Numbered from the stretch's first letter, positions 31,290 through 42,720 are shown. The stretch is DNA of 64,000 nt from Branchiostoma floridae (GCF_000003815.2 NC_049990.1:924830-988829); one strand, 5' to 3'. A program made the numbers and translations. The notes: a model not told the origin generated them from the letters alone.

Positions 31290-34115
31290 CTACACCACGG
31301 TCTCCATTTCAATGACGTCATGTGGGAGCAGTGCACGTCTCAGTTGCAGCAGCCTCTCTTCTATCCCTTCTGGAGTCGGTCTGGTATCTGGAACGTCGCG
31401 CCAACACGACCTCATCAGTCCGTACAGGTCCTCTGGACATCCCGGCGGCCTCTCCAACCGTATTCCTTGCCTCAGAATCCCCACCATCTGAAGAAAGCTC
31501 AGCTGCATCCTGCCATCGTAGCACGGATCTTTCCCCAGCGTGGCGATCTCCCACAGCAGCACACCGAAGGACCAGACGTCACTCTGACAGGTGTACTCGC
31601 CGTTCTCGATGGACTCCAGCGCCATCCACTTCAGCGGAAGAAGTTCGTCAACGCCTGGACGGTTGCATCGGACATACTGAGTAGTGGCGTAGACATCTCT
31701 GGCCAGTCCAAAGTCAGCCAACTTGGCCACGTCATCGGCAGTGATGAGGACGTTGCGAGCAGCCACGTCACGATGGGCGATTCTCAAGCGTTCCAGCTCT
31801 TGTAGAGCTCGTGCTATGTGGACTGCGTATCCAAGAAGGTTTCCAAGTTTGTCTTCTTCAGTAGTGATTCTTATTCGGCATAGAACACTCAAGAGGTCAC
31901 CTTTGGGTGCATATTCCAGAAGAATGTACTTCTCCGCAGACTTGGTGATGAGCCCCACGAGTCGAACAATGTTGGACTCACGATAATCGCCATCTCGTTC
32001 TTTGTGCACAGCTACCAAAATGGCTGCTTCTCTGTAGAAGTCTCGGTAGGACTGTGAGTCCTCGACGCGAACTGTCTTAGCGGTAACGGCAAGCTCTCCC
32101 TCAGGTGTGCGCAGTTTTCCTTTTCTGACTAGTCCAAACATTCCTTCTCCTATCAGTGGACCAGGAGTAAGATGTTTGATCTTCTTCTCCCAACGTCCCA
32201 GCCAGCCCGGCTTTAGGCTCTGTGCTAGATCCTGCTCCATTCTCCTCAGCTCGAAAAGTATCTTGTCTTCCTCGTCTGTGTCGGGCGCGGAGCAAGCCAG
32301 AATACCTGTTTTGTAGAGTATTGCCATCACTATGGCAACAAGTAAAACTAAGGAGCCCAGTGAAACCAGGATTTCGAGCAATGCCAGTGGTTCATCTCTG
32401 CTCGTCTGCCATTGGTCACAGTTCTGTCCCGTCCATGGCGTCACACATGCGCAGATACCGTCCACGTTGCTACATGTAGCGTTATTCTTACAGGTACAAA
32501 CCTGCTGACATCTCCAACCGAACCGACCGTTTTTACACGGTTTGCTACAATCCTTACCGTACCACCCGTCGGTGCAGTCACACGTACCATCGCTAGGGCT
32601 ACAGCTCGCCCCATTTAGACAGGTACAATTCCTTGCACAGTCTTGACCGTACGTGCCATTGGGACATTTTTTCTGACACCATCCCGGTGGACAGACACAA
32701 CCAGCCCAGCGGTCACAGCTGGCACCTTGTAGGCAACCACACACTTCATCACACCGAGCACCTTTTGTGTCTGGAGCACAGTTGGTAACATTGAGCACAA
32801 ACGTGGTGTTGAGTGTGTTTCCCCGGGTGTCTCGGACCTGGCAAGTGTACGGTCCGCTGTTGGTTGGTTGTATGTTCGAAACCTCAAAGTCAGTCTCATT
32901 TACACCAAATGTAACTTTCGTTGTCACATTTTGAAATGTTATTGACATGGACCTAACCTCGACATGGTGTGCCTTGCAATGAAACGTGATATTTGCGGAA
33001 ATGTAGATATCGCGAGGATCGCTAGGTGTCGTCGTGATGGAGACGTCCTGTTTGGGAATGTCACAGGCCACACCTTTCCAGCCGGGCGGACATTTGCAGG
33101 CACCGTTAAACCCGTGGCAGCGGGCGCCGTTCTTACAGATGCAGGTTTTGTGGCAAAGTAACCCGTATTTTCCAACGGGGCAGCCCACTGGTTTTATTTG
33201 TATGTCCAGGCCAATGGCCAATGATATCTTTCGGGTGTTCTGATTCTCATAATATATTCGTATTGGAGTGCGAAACTGGGGAATTTCACACTTGTATGAC
33301 ATTGGTTCTCTTGTAGGAATCGTCCCGTAAGCCAACATTATGAAGTTGAAATGCTTGGCGTTCACGACGGATTCAGGAACATACTTTCTTAACTGTTCAA
33401 GACTAGCCTTTCCGCCATATTTAAGATTAAACAAGTCCGAGACTATTTTGGGCAAGTAAGCCGCAGTGCAGGTTAGCTGATGAATGCCATTGTGCCAGAG
33501 ATCTTGCAATAATGTTAAGTCTTCGATATTGTCAGTTTTGATGGCTATGCGAATGTTGCAATCACTGTTGTGTGTGTGAAACATCCAAATATTAGTTTTC
33601 CAGTCGGTAGGGCGGAATAATCCAGTGACTGAATTGAAAATTTGTTTTGCAAACACAATGTCTCCTTCTGTTGTTACTCCTTCCCCAGCGCTAGTTACAC
33701 TATAAAGGAAATCTCCTGTCTCACCGTTCCAGTTGACCGGAGTTTCACACGTCGCATTATACACAGGAGGATAGCCCTCAACGTCACTTAACTCTACCTT
33801 AACTCTCGTGTTGTGGACTCCACTGCGGATTGTCAGCAGATATGCCGACTGTACTGACCTGTCCAGTGGGTTGGCGACCACAATAGTGAAGTTCTTGGTC
33901 ACATTAAAGCGGCCGTACGGATCTCCCTCCATTTTGGCACACGGAAGTTCCGCTTTTTCTCCAGCCCGGGTCCTTGGTAGGCTGAAAACGGTCTCCCCAA
34001 CAGCGACGTTTTCTGGTACGGAAACGCTGAACTCCTGGGCCCGAGCAGAACAAAGAAGCTGGACAAGAACACACCACAAAGCAACAACACGCAATCCCTG
34101 CAAGTTTCCTGACAT
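31290..34115 (-). CDS. Receptor tyrosine kinase C, intact single-exon reference copy
   Basis: 941 residues in one gap-free frame, so it is the template for the family. Signal peptide 1-26; cadherin-like domain about 28-120 (PEN, LDRS, DVEGYPP: calcium-site residues mostly lost); variable segment 128-305 with Ig-like Cys216 and Cys276; 8-Cys EGF 312-351; Ig-like 355-443 (Cys380, Cys425); three EGF-like modules 446-567, one with a 12-base deletion; transmembrane helix about 580-602; kinase about 650-925 with G656-x-G658-x-F-G661, K680, E696, HRD 781-783, N788, DFG 801-803 and activation-loop Tyr809 and Tyr814. All catalytic residues are present. The C-terminus ETVV fits a class I PDZ ligand. 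Residues about 742-757 differ sharply from the other copies. Acts at the plasma membrane; ligand unknown. Confidence 0.96.
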   Translation of the reverse strand: MSGNLQGLRVVALWCVLVQLLCSARAQEFSVSVPENVAVGETVFSLPRTRAGEKAELPCAKMEGDPYGRFNVTKNFTIVVANPLDRSVQSAYLLTIRSGVHNTRVKVELSDVEGYPPVYNATCETPVNWNGETGDFLYSVTSAGEGVTTEGDIVFAKQIFNSVTGLFRPTDWKTNIWMFHTHNSDCNIRIAIKTDNIEDLTLLQDLWHNGIHQLTCTAAYLPKIVSDLFNLKYGGKASLEQLRKYVPESVVNAKHFNFIMLAYGTIPTREPMSYKCEIPQFRTPIRIYYENQNTRKISLAIGLDIQIKPVGCPVGKYGLLCHKTCICKNGARCHGFNGACKCPPGWKGVACDIPKQDVSITTTPSDPRDIYISANITFHCKAHHVEVRSMSITFQNVTTKVTFGVNETDFEVSNIQPTNSGPYTCQVRDTRGNTLNTTFVLNVTNCAPDTKGARCDEVCGCLQGASCDRWAGCVCPPGWCQKKCPNGTYGQDCARNCTCLNGASCSPSDGTCDCTDGWYGKDCSKPCKNGRFGWRCQQVCTCKNNATCSNVDGICACVTPWTGQNCDQWQTSRDEPLALLEILVSLGSLVLLVAIVMAILYKTGILACSAPDTDEEDKILFELRRMEQDLAQSLKPGWLGRWEKKIKHLTPGPLIGEGMFGLVRKGKLRTPEGELAVTAKTVRVEDSQSYRDFYREAAILVAVHKERDGDYRESNIVRLVGLITKSAEKYILLEYAPKGDLLSVLCRIRITTEEDKLGNLLGYAVHIARALQELERLRIAHRDVAARNVLITADDVAKLADFGLARDVYATTQYVRCNRPGVDELLPLKWMALESIENGEYTCQSDVWSFGVLLWEIATLGKDPCYDGRMQLSFLQMVGILRQGIRLERPPGCPEDLYGLMRSCWRDVPDTRPTPEGIEERLLQLRRALLPHDVIEMETVV

Positions 34116-35539
34116 ATTTTTACCTCACTTGTACCTCTAAAGTTGAAGAAAGATCCCAGAAGTAACGACGCGGGTTCTCACTCCGCTTCCTCGTTCCTTT
34201 CCCTTCTAGAAGTTCAGGGGTCATTACTCTTCAATAGCGCAGTATCGTGTGTCACTTCGTCTGTGTTACACATAATTATGTTTTTGTATGTTTGCCCTTT
34301 GTTCAGATAGATGTATTTTCTAGATCCGGATCCTTACATCTGCTTTGAGATTAGTGTGTCACCTGCACAAATAGCTTTGTAAGAAGAGGAAGAAGAAAAA
34401 CATATTGGATAAGATACGCGGATGGACAGTTCTGCAAAAGGAAATAGACGATGGTAGGGCACGACGATGGTTGAGTCTGCTTTAGGTAGATTACAAAACG
34501 TCACAAAAGCACACACACACACTGTGACATCGATATGCCTTTCTTTGGAACACATAACAAAACGTTTTTTTTTTAAGCAATATTAGCTTCCATTGTCATC
34601 ATATCCGCTTTCTCGATCGGGAATTATCAAACGAACAGAACCCTTAGTGTCCGTACCCTACTTAATTGAAGCGAAAGCCATAAAAATATCAAAGGCACGT
34701 TTGTAGCTTAGTTCCTATCAGTACTTTCAAAGACACCAACTATTTTGCAGGAAATGATTCTGAACCTGTCTATGTTAGCTTATGCTCAGAACTTATACAT
34801 TTTCATCTAAACTTTCAAAATTCATCATGGGAATTTTAATTCCAATGTTGGAATTTCAAAAAGATGCCAAACAGTCAACAAAGATGATTAAGGCACCAAA
34901 CCAATCTCCAAGCAGATCTTGCGGTGGCATAAGATAGTATCATAAGCTGTGGAAGGAGTTTAGCCGACAGAGGAGTTTTATTTCACCAACACTTGCTTTT
35001 AGATCTCAATCCTGGTTAAGTTATAACAAAGTGACAGATTTACCTTCAAAGCTTATCCACCGGCAGAAACTTACCTTTCAAACCACTCAGACACGTTCTG
35101 GTCTGGAGCTCGTGTAGAATGGCTCAGGCTGTTGTTGTGTACATGTAGGGTGGTAGCTGATCATATTGTTACAGGTTTGCAATAGAAAAACGTGTACGTA
35201 TTGGTTTCGTTAGCGTCCTTGGGCACCGCCATATTGTCTCAAGGGAGTGTTACATTTTGTCTCAAAGGAGCCTTGTATGATGGCAAGAGGCGTCGCAATT
35301 TCGACGTGTTAACGACTGACTACCTTCAGCACATTCTAATAACTAGAAAAAAACTTTCACACTCGCAAACCTTGGCAAAATGTCAGCTTTTTTAAAAGCA
35401 CTTGTTTAGGCTGTTCTAGTGTACATGTAGGGTGCATCTTTCAGTGGCTTGTTTCGTAATGCCGTGTGGTAAACAACCCGGGATTAGCTTTACCTACAGA
35501 CACATTGAGGTACATCACTATGGCGTAATGGCAGTAATA

Positions 35540-35761
35540 CCCCTGTCACATTATCCCCGATCTTCTGGCGTATCGATGGAAGATCGGCCATATTTAAGAT
35601 CGACAGAGGGTTGCGCGTATTTTCCACCTGAAAACCGTCCCTGTCACATATAAGCCTTACTTTGTACCTTGTACAACCGTTGTGCAATAAACTTATAATT
35701 ATAAGCGAGGCGACTGCCGCAGAATCGTCGTCCGATCGATTTTCGCCAAATGTGACTGGGG
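35540..35761. mobile_element. Short inverted-repeat element with TA flanks
   Basis: Ends CCCCTGTCACATT and AATGTGACTGGGG, flanked by TA on both sides, about 222 bp, absent from units 1 and 2. It sits inside a larger event: AAACAACCCGGGATTAG-type sequence is directly repeated at 35471-35500 and 35765-35795 around it. Confidence 0.65.
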
Positions 35762-36581
35762 TATAAACAACCCGGGATTAGTCTTACCTACAGGGCGGGG
35801 CTGATTGTCTGAAGCTGGCCATTCAAATAATATGACCATTAATAATGATGATGGGAATCTTTTTAACATCGTGATTGTTTAAAAATACAAGTCAGGTCAA
35901 AGCGTATTGCACAAGAATAAGTTTCAATGTAAGGAAAGGCGTTTTATATGACTACTACCTTATATGACTAAAGAATTAAAGTTCAAACGACTTACACGTA
36001 AAACTAGGGGCATAAAATTGTCAATTATTCAGCATTTCCGCCACATGGCGTCAGGGACACATGACTGCAAGGCCTCCTCCCCCGTCATCATTTTTTTACA
36101 GCTGTTTTATGCTTTCAAGCTTTAGTGTTCGGTAGTTGGCTTGTGAAAATAAGGGTGGACAGGACGCATTGTGAAAGGATGTCAGGACAATTAAGTTTTT
36201 TCCACTTGCAACCTCATAAAATGACTTTAAGACAAACTGTCGTATCTGTACTCTTTCTTGTATTTTATTTTTCTCAGCTCATTACACAGAAGTCATAGAA
36301 TAACATGTAGTTCTTCTAAAACTAATAAAAACGTTCTTTTACTGTCAGTTATGATTAAGCACTCTCTAATAACGAGTTTCACTTTTCTGGTGTATACCCT
36401 TACTACAATGCCATTTACTTCATCTTTGTATTTGTCTTCAGGTTGTCTTGTGTATGTCTCTTTATCGCTTTAATTACCGTTCTTCAAAAAAGTAAGACCA
36501 TGTTGATCAGATTATATGGATATTCATGACATAAACACCACAAGATTTGATCCATTTCCACAGAAACAGCTGCAAGATGGG

Positions 36582-36636
<55 letters not shown>
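36582..36636. repeat. TA dinucleotide microsatellite (unit 3)
   Basis: Same locus as 5720-5765, expanded here to about 27 steps. Confidence 0.95.
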
Positions 36637-36641
<5 letters not shown>

Positions 36642-38049
36642 GATGCCAACAGTAAATTGCAAACAAAAATACATTTGAAAACGGATGCTAATGTCAGAGA
36701 ATTCCAAAGTCATTTCCAAAGTCAAAGAAGACGTAAAAGAACAAAAAAGGAGATTTCTTTGTACGGTATATCATGCACTGTTCAGTCATTCGTTCAACCT
36801 TCCTGACTACCTAGAAGTAATTTTTGTGCTTTCTCTTCAAACTCAGTTTTGGGGTTCCCAGAGGATCGATGCTATCCAAACAATCGAGTCAGCATGGCCT
36901 AAAGAAACCAAATTTACAGGCTGGTGAAGTTGTCTTGGACTAAAACTATCGTGGTAACAAAATGCTGTTATCATACTATTAGATCACATACTGTCAGATC
37001 ATTCTATAGAATTGCATGCAATTAACATGCAATTAAATAATATGCTTAATAGATTTCATTTTTTTTGTCATTTTAGAAAGTCGCGATAGTGGGATCTTGC
37101 AAACATATTTGTAACGGTAATTTTATCAATACTTCCTAGGTGTTAACACATCCAAAGCTGGCCACTACAACAAAATTGCTTTTGGTTTCTCATATATGAA
37201 ATCAAAATTCAACTGTACAAAAAGTCATACAATTAAAATGAATAATACAAGAAATAGTTATGAGCACTATCTTTACAATACCACAAAGAAAATAAGAACA
37301 AAACACTGCCGGTATTACTCAGGTGTAAAGCTCACATCCAATCAGCAACATCCAGCGGTGATAGCGACCATTAAGATATAGTTGATCGGTAACTTACAAC
37401 TCCTACAGCTTCTGTAGTACTTTGAGATTTTCAAACTTAAATTGCCCAAACTTGAATTGTCCGTACCTTACACAGAATGACAAAACTATCTTGGTGATGA
37501 TTAGCGTCATCTACACAGAGAGGTTCGTACGCTAAACTTTTAGTCGCAGTTATCGCGCCATAATTGTAAGCCCTCAAACAACAAATTTGCCAAGTAGGCA
37601 AGGCACTGTGGAAATTTCTCCGAACGTAACATTTTACATTTGGGGTGTGAATGTTAATCTATTTTTTCTTTAATCACCTAGAGTCCGACTAGCATCCTAC
37701 ATGCCTACAACCAGTAGTTCTCAGCAGAAGTCTCCACAAACCACGGGCTACATTCTAATACACCGATGAAGGTAAAACATCCAGGTAATAAGATAGACAA
37801 GGTAACAGTTACTCTAATCATCTAATGACTCCAGATTTTAGTGAAGTCATTGTCGAAAGACAGCAGTGGATGCTGTCTGAATCGTCTGATCGTTTCCAAA
37901 ATCATTCTGCTTAAAAAGCTGTTTGCTTCGTAAAAGGCACATCGATTGTCTGAGCCTAAAAAGTACTTTTTTTTTACATTGTAGTTTAAATAATATGCCT
38001 GGCTTATTTAAATCCCTGTTTGGTCTCTGTATAGATGTTTGGGTTCGAT

Positions 38050-40935
38050 TCAGTGATGGCCTGAGACTGAAACTGATCTGCCTGATTGTTTTGGGGGTGG
38101 GGTGGGGGGCATATATTCATGATGTCTATCATTGCTACTGGTCACTGCAGTAGCTATGGTGTTTGTGTTAGTTTCAATGACGGCCTGATACTGGTACTGC
38201 CCAGTCTGATCATGACCACTGGTTCCTACAGCAGCTGCTGTGCCCGAGTTGGATTTAATAATGGCCTGATACTGGCCCTCAACGTTGTACAAGGAATTAA
38301 GCTGTGAGTCAGTCGGCCCTGTGTCATATGATAGATTTCTAGCATCAAATGAGTTAGTGTTGGCCTGAGGATGATCCTGCCATGTCTGGCCGTCCATATT
38401 CTCATATTGGTTATAATGACCACTGGCCACTACTGTAGCTGTTGGGTTTGTATTGGATTTAGTGATGGCCTGAGACTGACCCTGCCCTGTCTGATTGTGT
38501 TGAGGGGCCATATATTCATACTGTTGATCTTGGCTACTGGCCGGTACAACATCTGTGGTGTTTGCGTTGGATTCAGTGACGGCGTGAGACTGGCCCTGCC
38601 TTGTCTGATTGTGTTGTTTGTCTACATCTTCATACTGGTGATCATTACCACTCAATACTGCAGTAGCTGTGGTGTTTGTGTTAGTTTCATTAGACCGAAC
38701 CTGCCCAGTCTGGTCATGACCACTAGTTCCCACCGCAGCTGTGGTGCCCGAGTTGGATTTAATAATGGGCTGATACTGGCCCTCAACGTTGTACAAGGAA
38801 TTCAACAGTGAGGCAGTCGGCCCTAAGCCATATGATAGATTTCTAGCATCAAAGGATTTAGTGACAGCCTGAGACTGGCCCTGCCCTGCCTGATCAGAAC
38901 CACTAGCTTCCACAGCAGCTGTGGTGTTTGTGTACAAAGAATTAAGCTGCGAGGCAGTCGGCCCTGAGCCATATGATAGATTTCTAGCATCAAAGGAGTT
39001 AGTGAAGGCCTGAGGATTATCCTGCCCTGTCTGGCTGTCCATGTTTTTATACTGGTGATCATGACCACTGGTCACTACTGTAGCTTTTGGGTTTGTGTTG
39101 GATTTATTGATGGCCTGAGACTGGCCCCGCCCTGTCTGATTGTGTTGAGGGGCCATATCTTTATACTGGTGATCATGACCACTGGCCACTACTGTAGCTT
39201 TTGGGTTTGTGTTGGATTCAGTGATGGCCTGAGACTGGCCCTGCCCTGTCTGATTGTGTTGAGGGGCCATATATTCATACTGTTGATCTTGGCTACTGGC
39301 CGGTACAGCATCTGTGGGGCTTGTGTTGGATTCAGTGATAGCCTGAGACTGGCCCTGTCTTGTCTGATCGCGTTGTTTGTCTACATCTTCATACTGGTGA
39401 TCATCATCACTGGTCATTAATGCAGCTGCGGTGTTTTTGTTGGATTCTGTGATGGCCTTAGACTGACCCTGCTTTGTATGATTGTGTTGTTTGTCTATAT
39501 CTTCATACTGGTGATCATCATCACTGGTCATTAAAGCAGCTGTGGTGTTTGGGTTGGATTCTGTGATGGCCTGAGACTGGCCCTGCCTTGTCTGATCATG
39601 ACCCTTGTTTTCATTCTGGCCACTTGTCATGACGGAAACTGATGTGTATGTGTTGCTACTAACAGTATTGTGATGTAGCCCTAGAGGAGGATGGCTGGTC
39701 CTCCTCTTGCACCAGGTAGTGAGAATGATGGTGCCAATCAGGACAATGGCAGTTATTGAACCACAGATAGTGGCAATGAAAACAGCATTGGCTAACTTGG
39801 GAGATAATTCATGAGAACTGCGGATATCTGGTTTGTCTAGTGTGATTGCAAGGAGGGAAGGTGGTGTTGCTCTAGCTTGGCTTGTATTGCCTGTAGTTGA
39901 ACCAGAATCGCGCTTGAAGTACCAGTTACATCGAGAGGTGACAGTGCCATTGGAACTGTTGTTAGCACTTTGCATTGGACCAATTAGGGACTGTGTGGCA
40001 GATGTGGAGGCTTCAGCATTGATTAATGTGGTGCCAAACGGAGAAGATGTTGACCCTACAGATGACTGGAAGGAAGTTTGGATATCAACAGACAGTGTTG
40101 ATATGGTTACTCCTTCGCATATCGATCCTTCCAGCATCTGCTTTTTGTCTACTTTAACCTCTCGTACCTCGGGTAGATTTACAAATGCACAGGTCTGAAT
40201 CTCTGTTATCTGATTGGACTTCAGATACAAGGTTTGGAGGCTGGGAAGGTCTGCAAATGTGCCAGTTCGAATCATTGTTATCTGGTTGCTTATTAGGTTC
40301 AACAAATATAGCTGGGGCAAATCTGCAAATGTGCTAGTTTGAATCATTGTTATCTGGTTTGAGGATAGGTCCAGTGTTTCTAGCAGGGGTAACGCTGCAA
40401 ACAAACCAGGATTGATCTTACTTATCTTGTTGCTGTTCAACAATAAATTTTGGAGTGGGTCTGCAAATGTACCTGCCTGAAGCGTTGTTATTTGATTGAA
40501 TGACAGGTCGATCTCCCAGAGCTGCGGTAACTCTGCAAACGCACCAGGCTCGATCCTTGTAATCTTGTTATGGGACATGATTAGCCTTCTTAGCCGGCGT
40601 AGACCTGCAAATGTGCCATTCTGAATCATTGTTATTCTGTTGCGGGCCAAGCACAAAAGTTGGAGATCGTATAGCTGTACATGTGCAAATGTACCTGCCG
40701 GAATATTTGTTATGTTGTTTGAGAACAGGTCCAACCTACTTATTCCCCATGTCTTAAGAAATGTGCCTGCCTGAATGTTTGCTATCAAGTTATGTAAAGA
40801 TAAGGGGTTGCCGTATGTGATATTCTGAGGGACGCTGGTGAAATCACGCTTGTCTTCACAGAAAGTTTCTGACACGTTGGACTCATTCCAGAGGATGAGA
40901 AGAAAGATGAGCACGTGTCGCAGCTTTTTCCCCAT
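38050..40935 (-). CDS. LRR receptor C, alternative C-terminus from a C-run shift
   Basis: 961 residues, no intron. Nearly the same signal peptide and LRR region as copy A (both lack the cysteine cap seen in B), transmembrane helix 384-408, repeat tail. The tail has three YEDI/YEDV sites and five YxxM sites (YEYM twice, YKDM, YKNM, YENM). Near 38,092-38,110 the C-rich codons differ in length from A and B; the frame changes from MAPTPQNNQ to MPPTPPPKQ and ends shortly after at SVSGHH. About 20 residues present at the A terminus are lost. Likely a functional surface receptor; ligand unknown. Confidence 0.9.
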   Translation of the reverse strand: MGKKLRHVLIFLLILWNESNVSETFCEDKRDFTSVPQNITYGNPLSLHNLIANIQAGTFLKTWGISRLDLFSNNITNIPAGTFAHVQLYDLQLLCLARNRITMIQNGTFAGLRRLRRLIMSHNKITRIEPGAFAELPQLWEIDLSFNQITTLQAGTFADPLQNLLLNSNKISKINPGLFAALPLLETLDLSSNQITMIQTSTFADLPQLYLLNLISNQITMIRTGTFADLPSLQTLYLKSNQITEIQTCAFVNLPEVREVKVDKKQMLEGSICEGVTISTLSVDIQTSFQSSVGSTSSPFGTTLINAEASTSATQSLIGPMQSANNSSNGTVTSRCNWYFKRDSGSTTGNTSQARATPPSLLAITLDKPDIRSSHELSPKLANAVFIATICGSITAIVLIGTIILTTWCKRRTSHPPLGLHHNTVSSNTYTSVSVMTSGQNENKGHDQTRQGQSQAITESNPNTTAALMTSDDDHQYEDIDKQHNHTKQGQSKAITESNKNTAAALMTSDDDHQYEDVDKQRDQTRQGQSQAITESNTSPTDAVPASSQDQQYEYMAPQHNQTGQGQSQAITESNTNPKATVVASGHDHQYKDMAPQHNQTGRGQSQAINKSNTNPKATVVTSGHDHQYKNMDSQTGQDNPQAFTNSFDARNLSYGSGPTASQLNSLYTNTTAAVEASGSDQAGQGQSQAVTKSFDARNLSYGLGPTASLLNSLYNVEGQYQPIIKSNSGTTAAVGTSGHDQTGQVRSNETNTNTTATAVLSGNDHQYEDVDKQHNQTRQGQSHAVTESNANTTDVVPASSQDQQYEYMAPQHNQTGQGQSQAITKSNTNPTATVVASGHYNQYENMDGQTWQDHPQANTNSFDARNLSYDTGPTDSQLNSLYNVEGQYQAIIKSNSGTAAAVGTSGHDQTGQYQYQAVIETNTNTIATAVTSSNDRHHEYMPPTPPPKQSGRSVSVSGHH

Positions 40936-42720
40936 GGTGTTCTGTCACCTAAACAGAACAGGAACGTCGTCTGTTAAAGCTAACCTCGTCAATATCTCGC
41001 AATTTGATGTTTACTTTAACCCTCAAAGTGCCTGCGCCAACTTTGACATCGTATAACATCATACAACGTTAGGATTGAGGTTTACCTTCCTGTTATTATC
41101 TGAAAGTTTGGTATTCATATTATAAGTGGTTAGCCTCCAAAGTTTGCTTTAAAAACCGCACATTTTTGCTGGGGTCAGTTTGGACCCCAGAGGGACTGAA
41201 CACAAACTTTCTTTATAATTTCCACATTATTGTACCAATCTTTGCGAAAACTTAGGAGAAGGTATAAGACATATTGACTGACAAAGTCACGGAAGGATGT
41301 TTTCTTCAGATCAAAAATGTTCAAATGGCACTTCAAAATGTACGCCTGGGGTCCAAATGGAACCCACTCGGGTGTTTGAGGGTTTTAAAATAAATCTTAA
41401 CTGGAAAAGTGTGTAACAAGCAGTAAAATTACTGTGGTCTCTGCGAAATGGTTGTGTTGATTGTCTGAAGCTGGCTGAATGAATATTAATATTGAGGTCG
41501 TTTACTCGTTTTGGGGCAGTGCAAAACTTCTTCCAGAAACGTTCATCTTTCTATTTCTGAACTAAACGGTTCTTTTGTGCCCTATAGTCACTCCCATCGA
41601 AAAAAAGTCATGATCTTTCTTTACATGGTCCTACCTTCAGTCGTTCTATTATAACATCAAGGACTGAAGGCAAACTATCAATATATGCAGTGTTAGTAAT
41701 AAACAAGGGGAGTCAAAGCAGTCAAAGGAGACCGGCAGACGTATTATAAAAACACGTAAGCCAGACAAAAACGCCTATTATAAAAACACGTAATAAAACA
41801 GCCGGAGCCGAACCTCTGCTTGGGGAGTACTTCAGCAGTGCGTAACAAAAATATTTAAATTACTGTGATAATGTGATATGGTTAACATCTGTTGATTGTC
41901 TGAAGCTGGCTGTTTGAATGTTCCCTCAAGGATACAAAGTGTAATACGTCTCATAAATATGTCTCCAGATTTTTAACTGAAATTTTCTTGCAAACTGTGA
42001 TTTGTATAGAACTGCATTTCTTAGTAACCCTAGTCTAAATAGATTGATCTACATTTATATTCTAAAATAGTCTTAATGCATCAGTTTTACTATTATATTA
42101 AGTTAAGAACTAAATCTAAAATAAGAGACAAAACCTGTGTTAATAGTGATGAGCAAAAATCTAAACAATTGATCATAAAATCTAGGATACCACAAAATCT
42201 ATAACATACATGCTAAATCATAATGTGCTTATACAAAAATATAGATGTAGACAAATACGATTAAAGTTGAGAGTATCCATTTTTGAAGCCTAGAGGGAGG
42301 GAATGTTTTTCACAACAGGCCGGAAAACATTTAAACCGGACTGTGGCCTCGAGCGATGGCATGATCAATCTGCAGAAATTCCGGTTATGGCAGACCATGA
42401 AGTCAGAAAAAACAACAAACAAACAAACAAACAAACAATCACTGTGCAGCACCCGTTCCCCACTGCAAGAGTAACAAAATCTTCAAGCAGATGTCGGGAT
42501 TAAAAAAAAAACTGTTAGTAAGCATTTTTCACCGTGACAGCCAACAGCTGGAGGACGTCACAATCTTCTGTACAACCTCTGCTTGGAGAATTCAGCACCA
42601 GGTAAGCTAAGGCATATAACAAATGTATGCACAACAGAATTACCTTTAAATGTTTATCCACCGGCAGAAACATACCTTTGAAGCCACTGAGAACATCTTC
42701 AGGCGGCACCTTGGCCAGGA
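40936..42720. other. Noncoding region upstream of LRR C
   Basis: Contains the short form of the TTAACCCTC element, then sequence matching 13,720-15,090 of unit 1, including the exon-like module near 42,525-42,720. No gene supported. Confidence 0.6.
41019..41390. mobile_element. Short form of the TTAACCCTC element
   Basis: Same ends and palindromic TGGACCCC motif as 12474-13715 but lacking about 810 internal bases. Either it has an internal deletion or unit 1 has an internal insertion. Confidence 0.5.

Larger units (their letters stand above)
34116..38049. other. Noncoding region between RTK C and LRR C
   Basis: Counterpart of 3397-8991 without the large inverted-repeat element. Its first 200 bases are more diverged from unit 1 than unit 2's are. 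It contains the relic minisatellite module, one inserted segment and a TA run. No gene supported. Confidence 0.65.
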
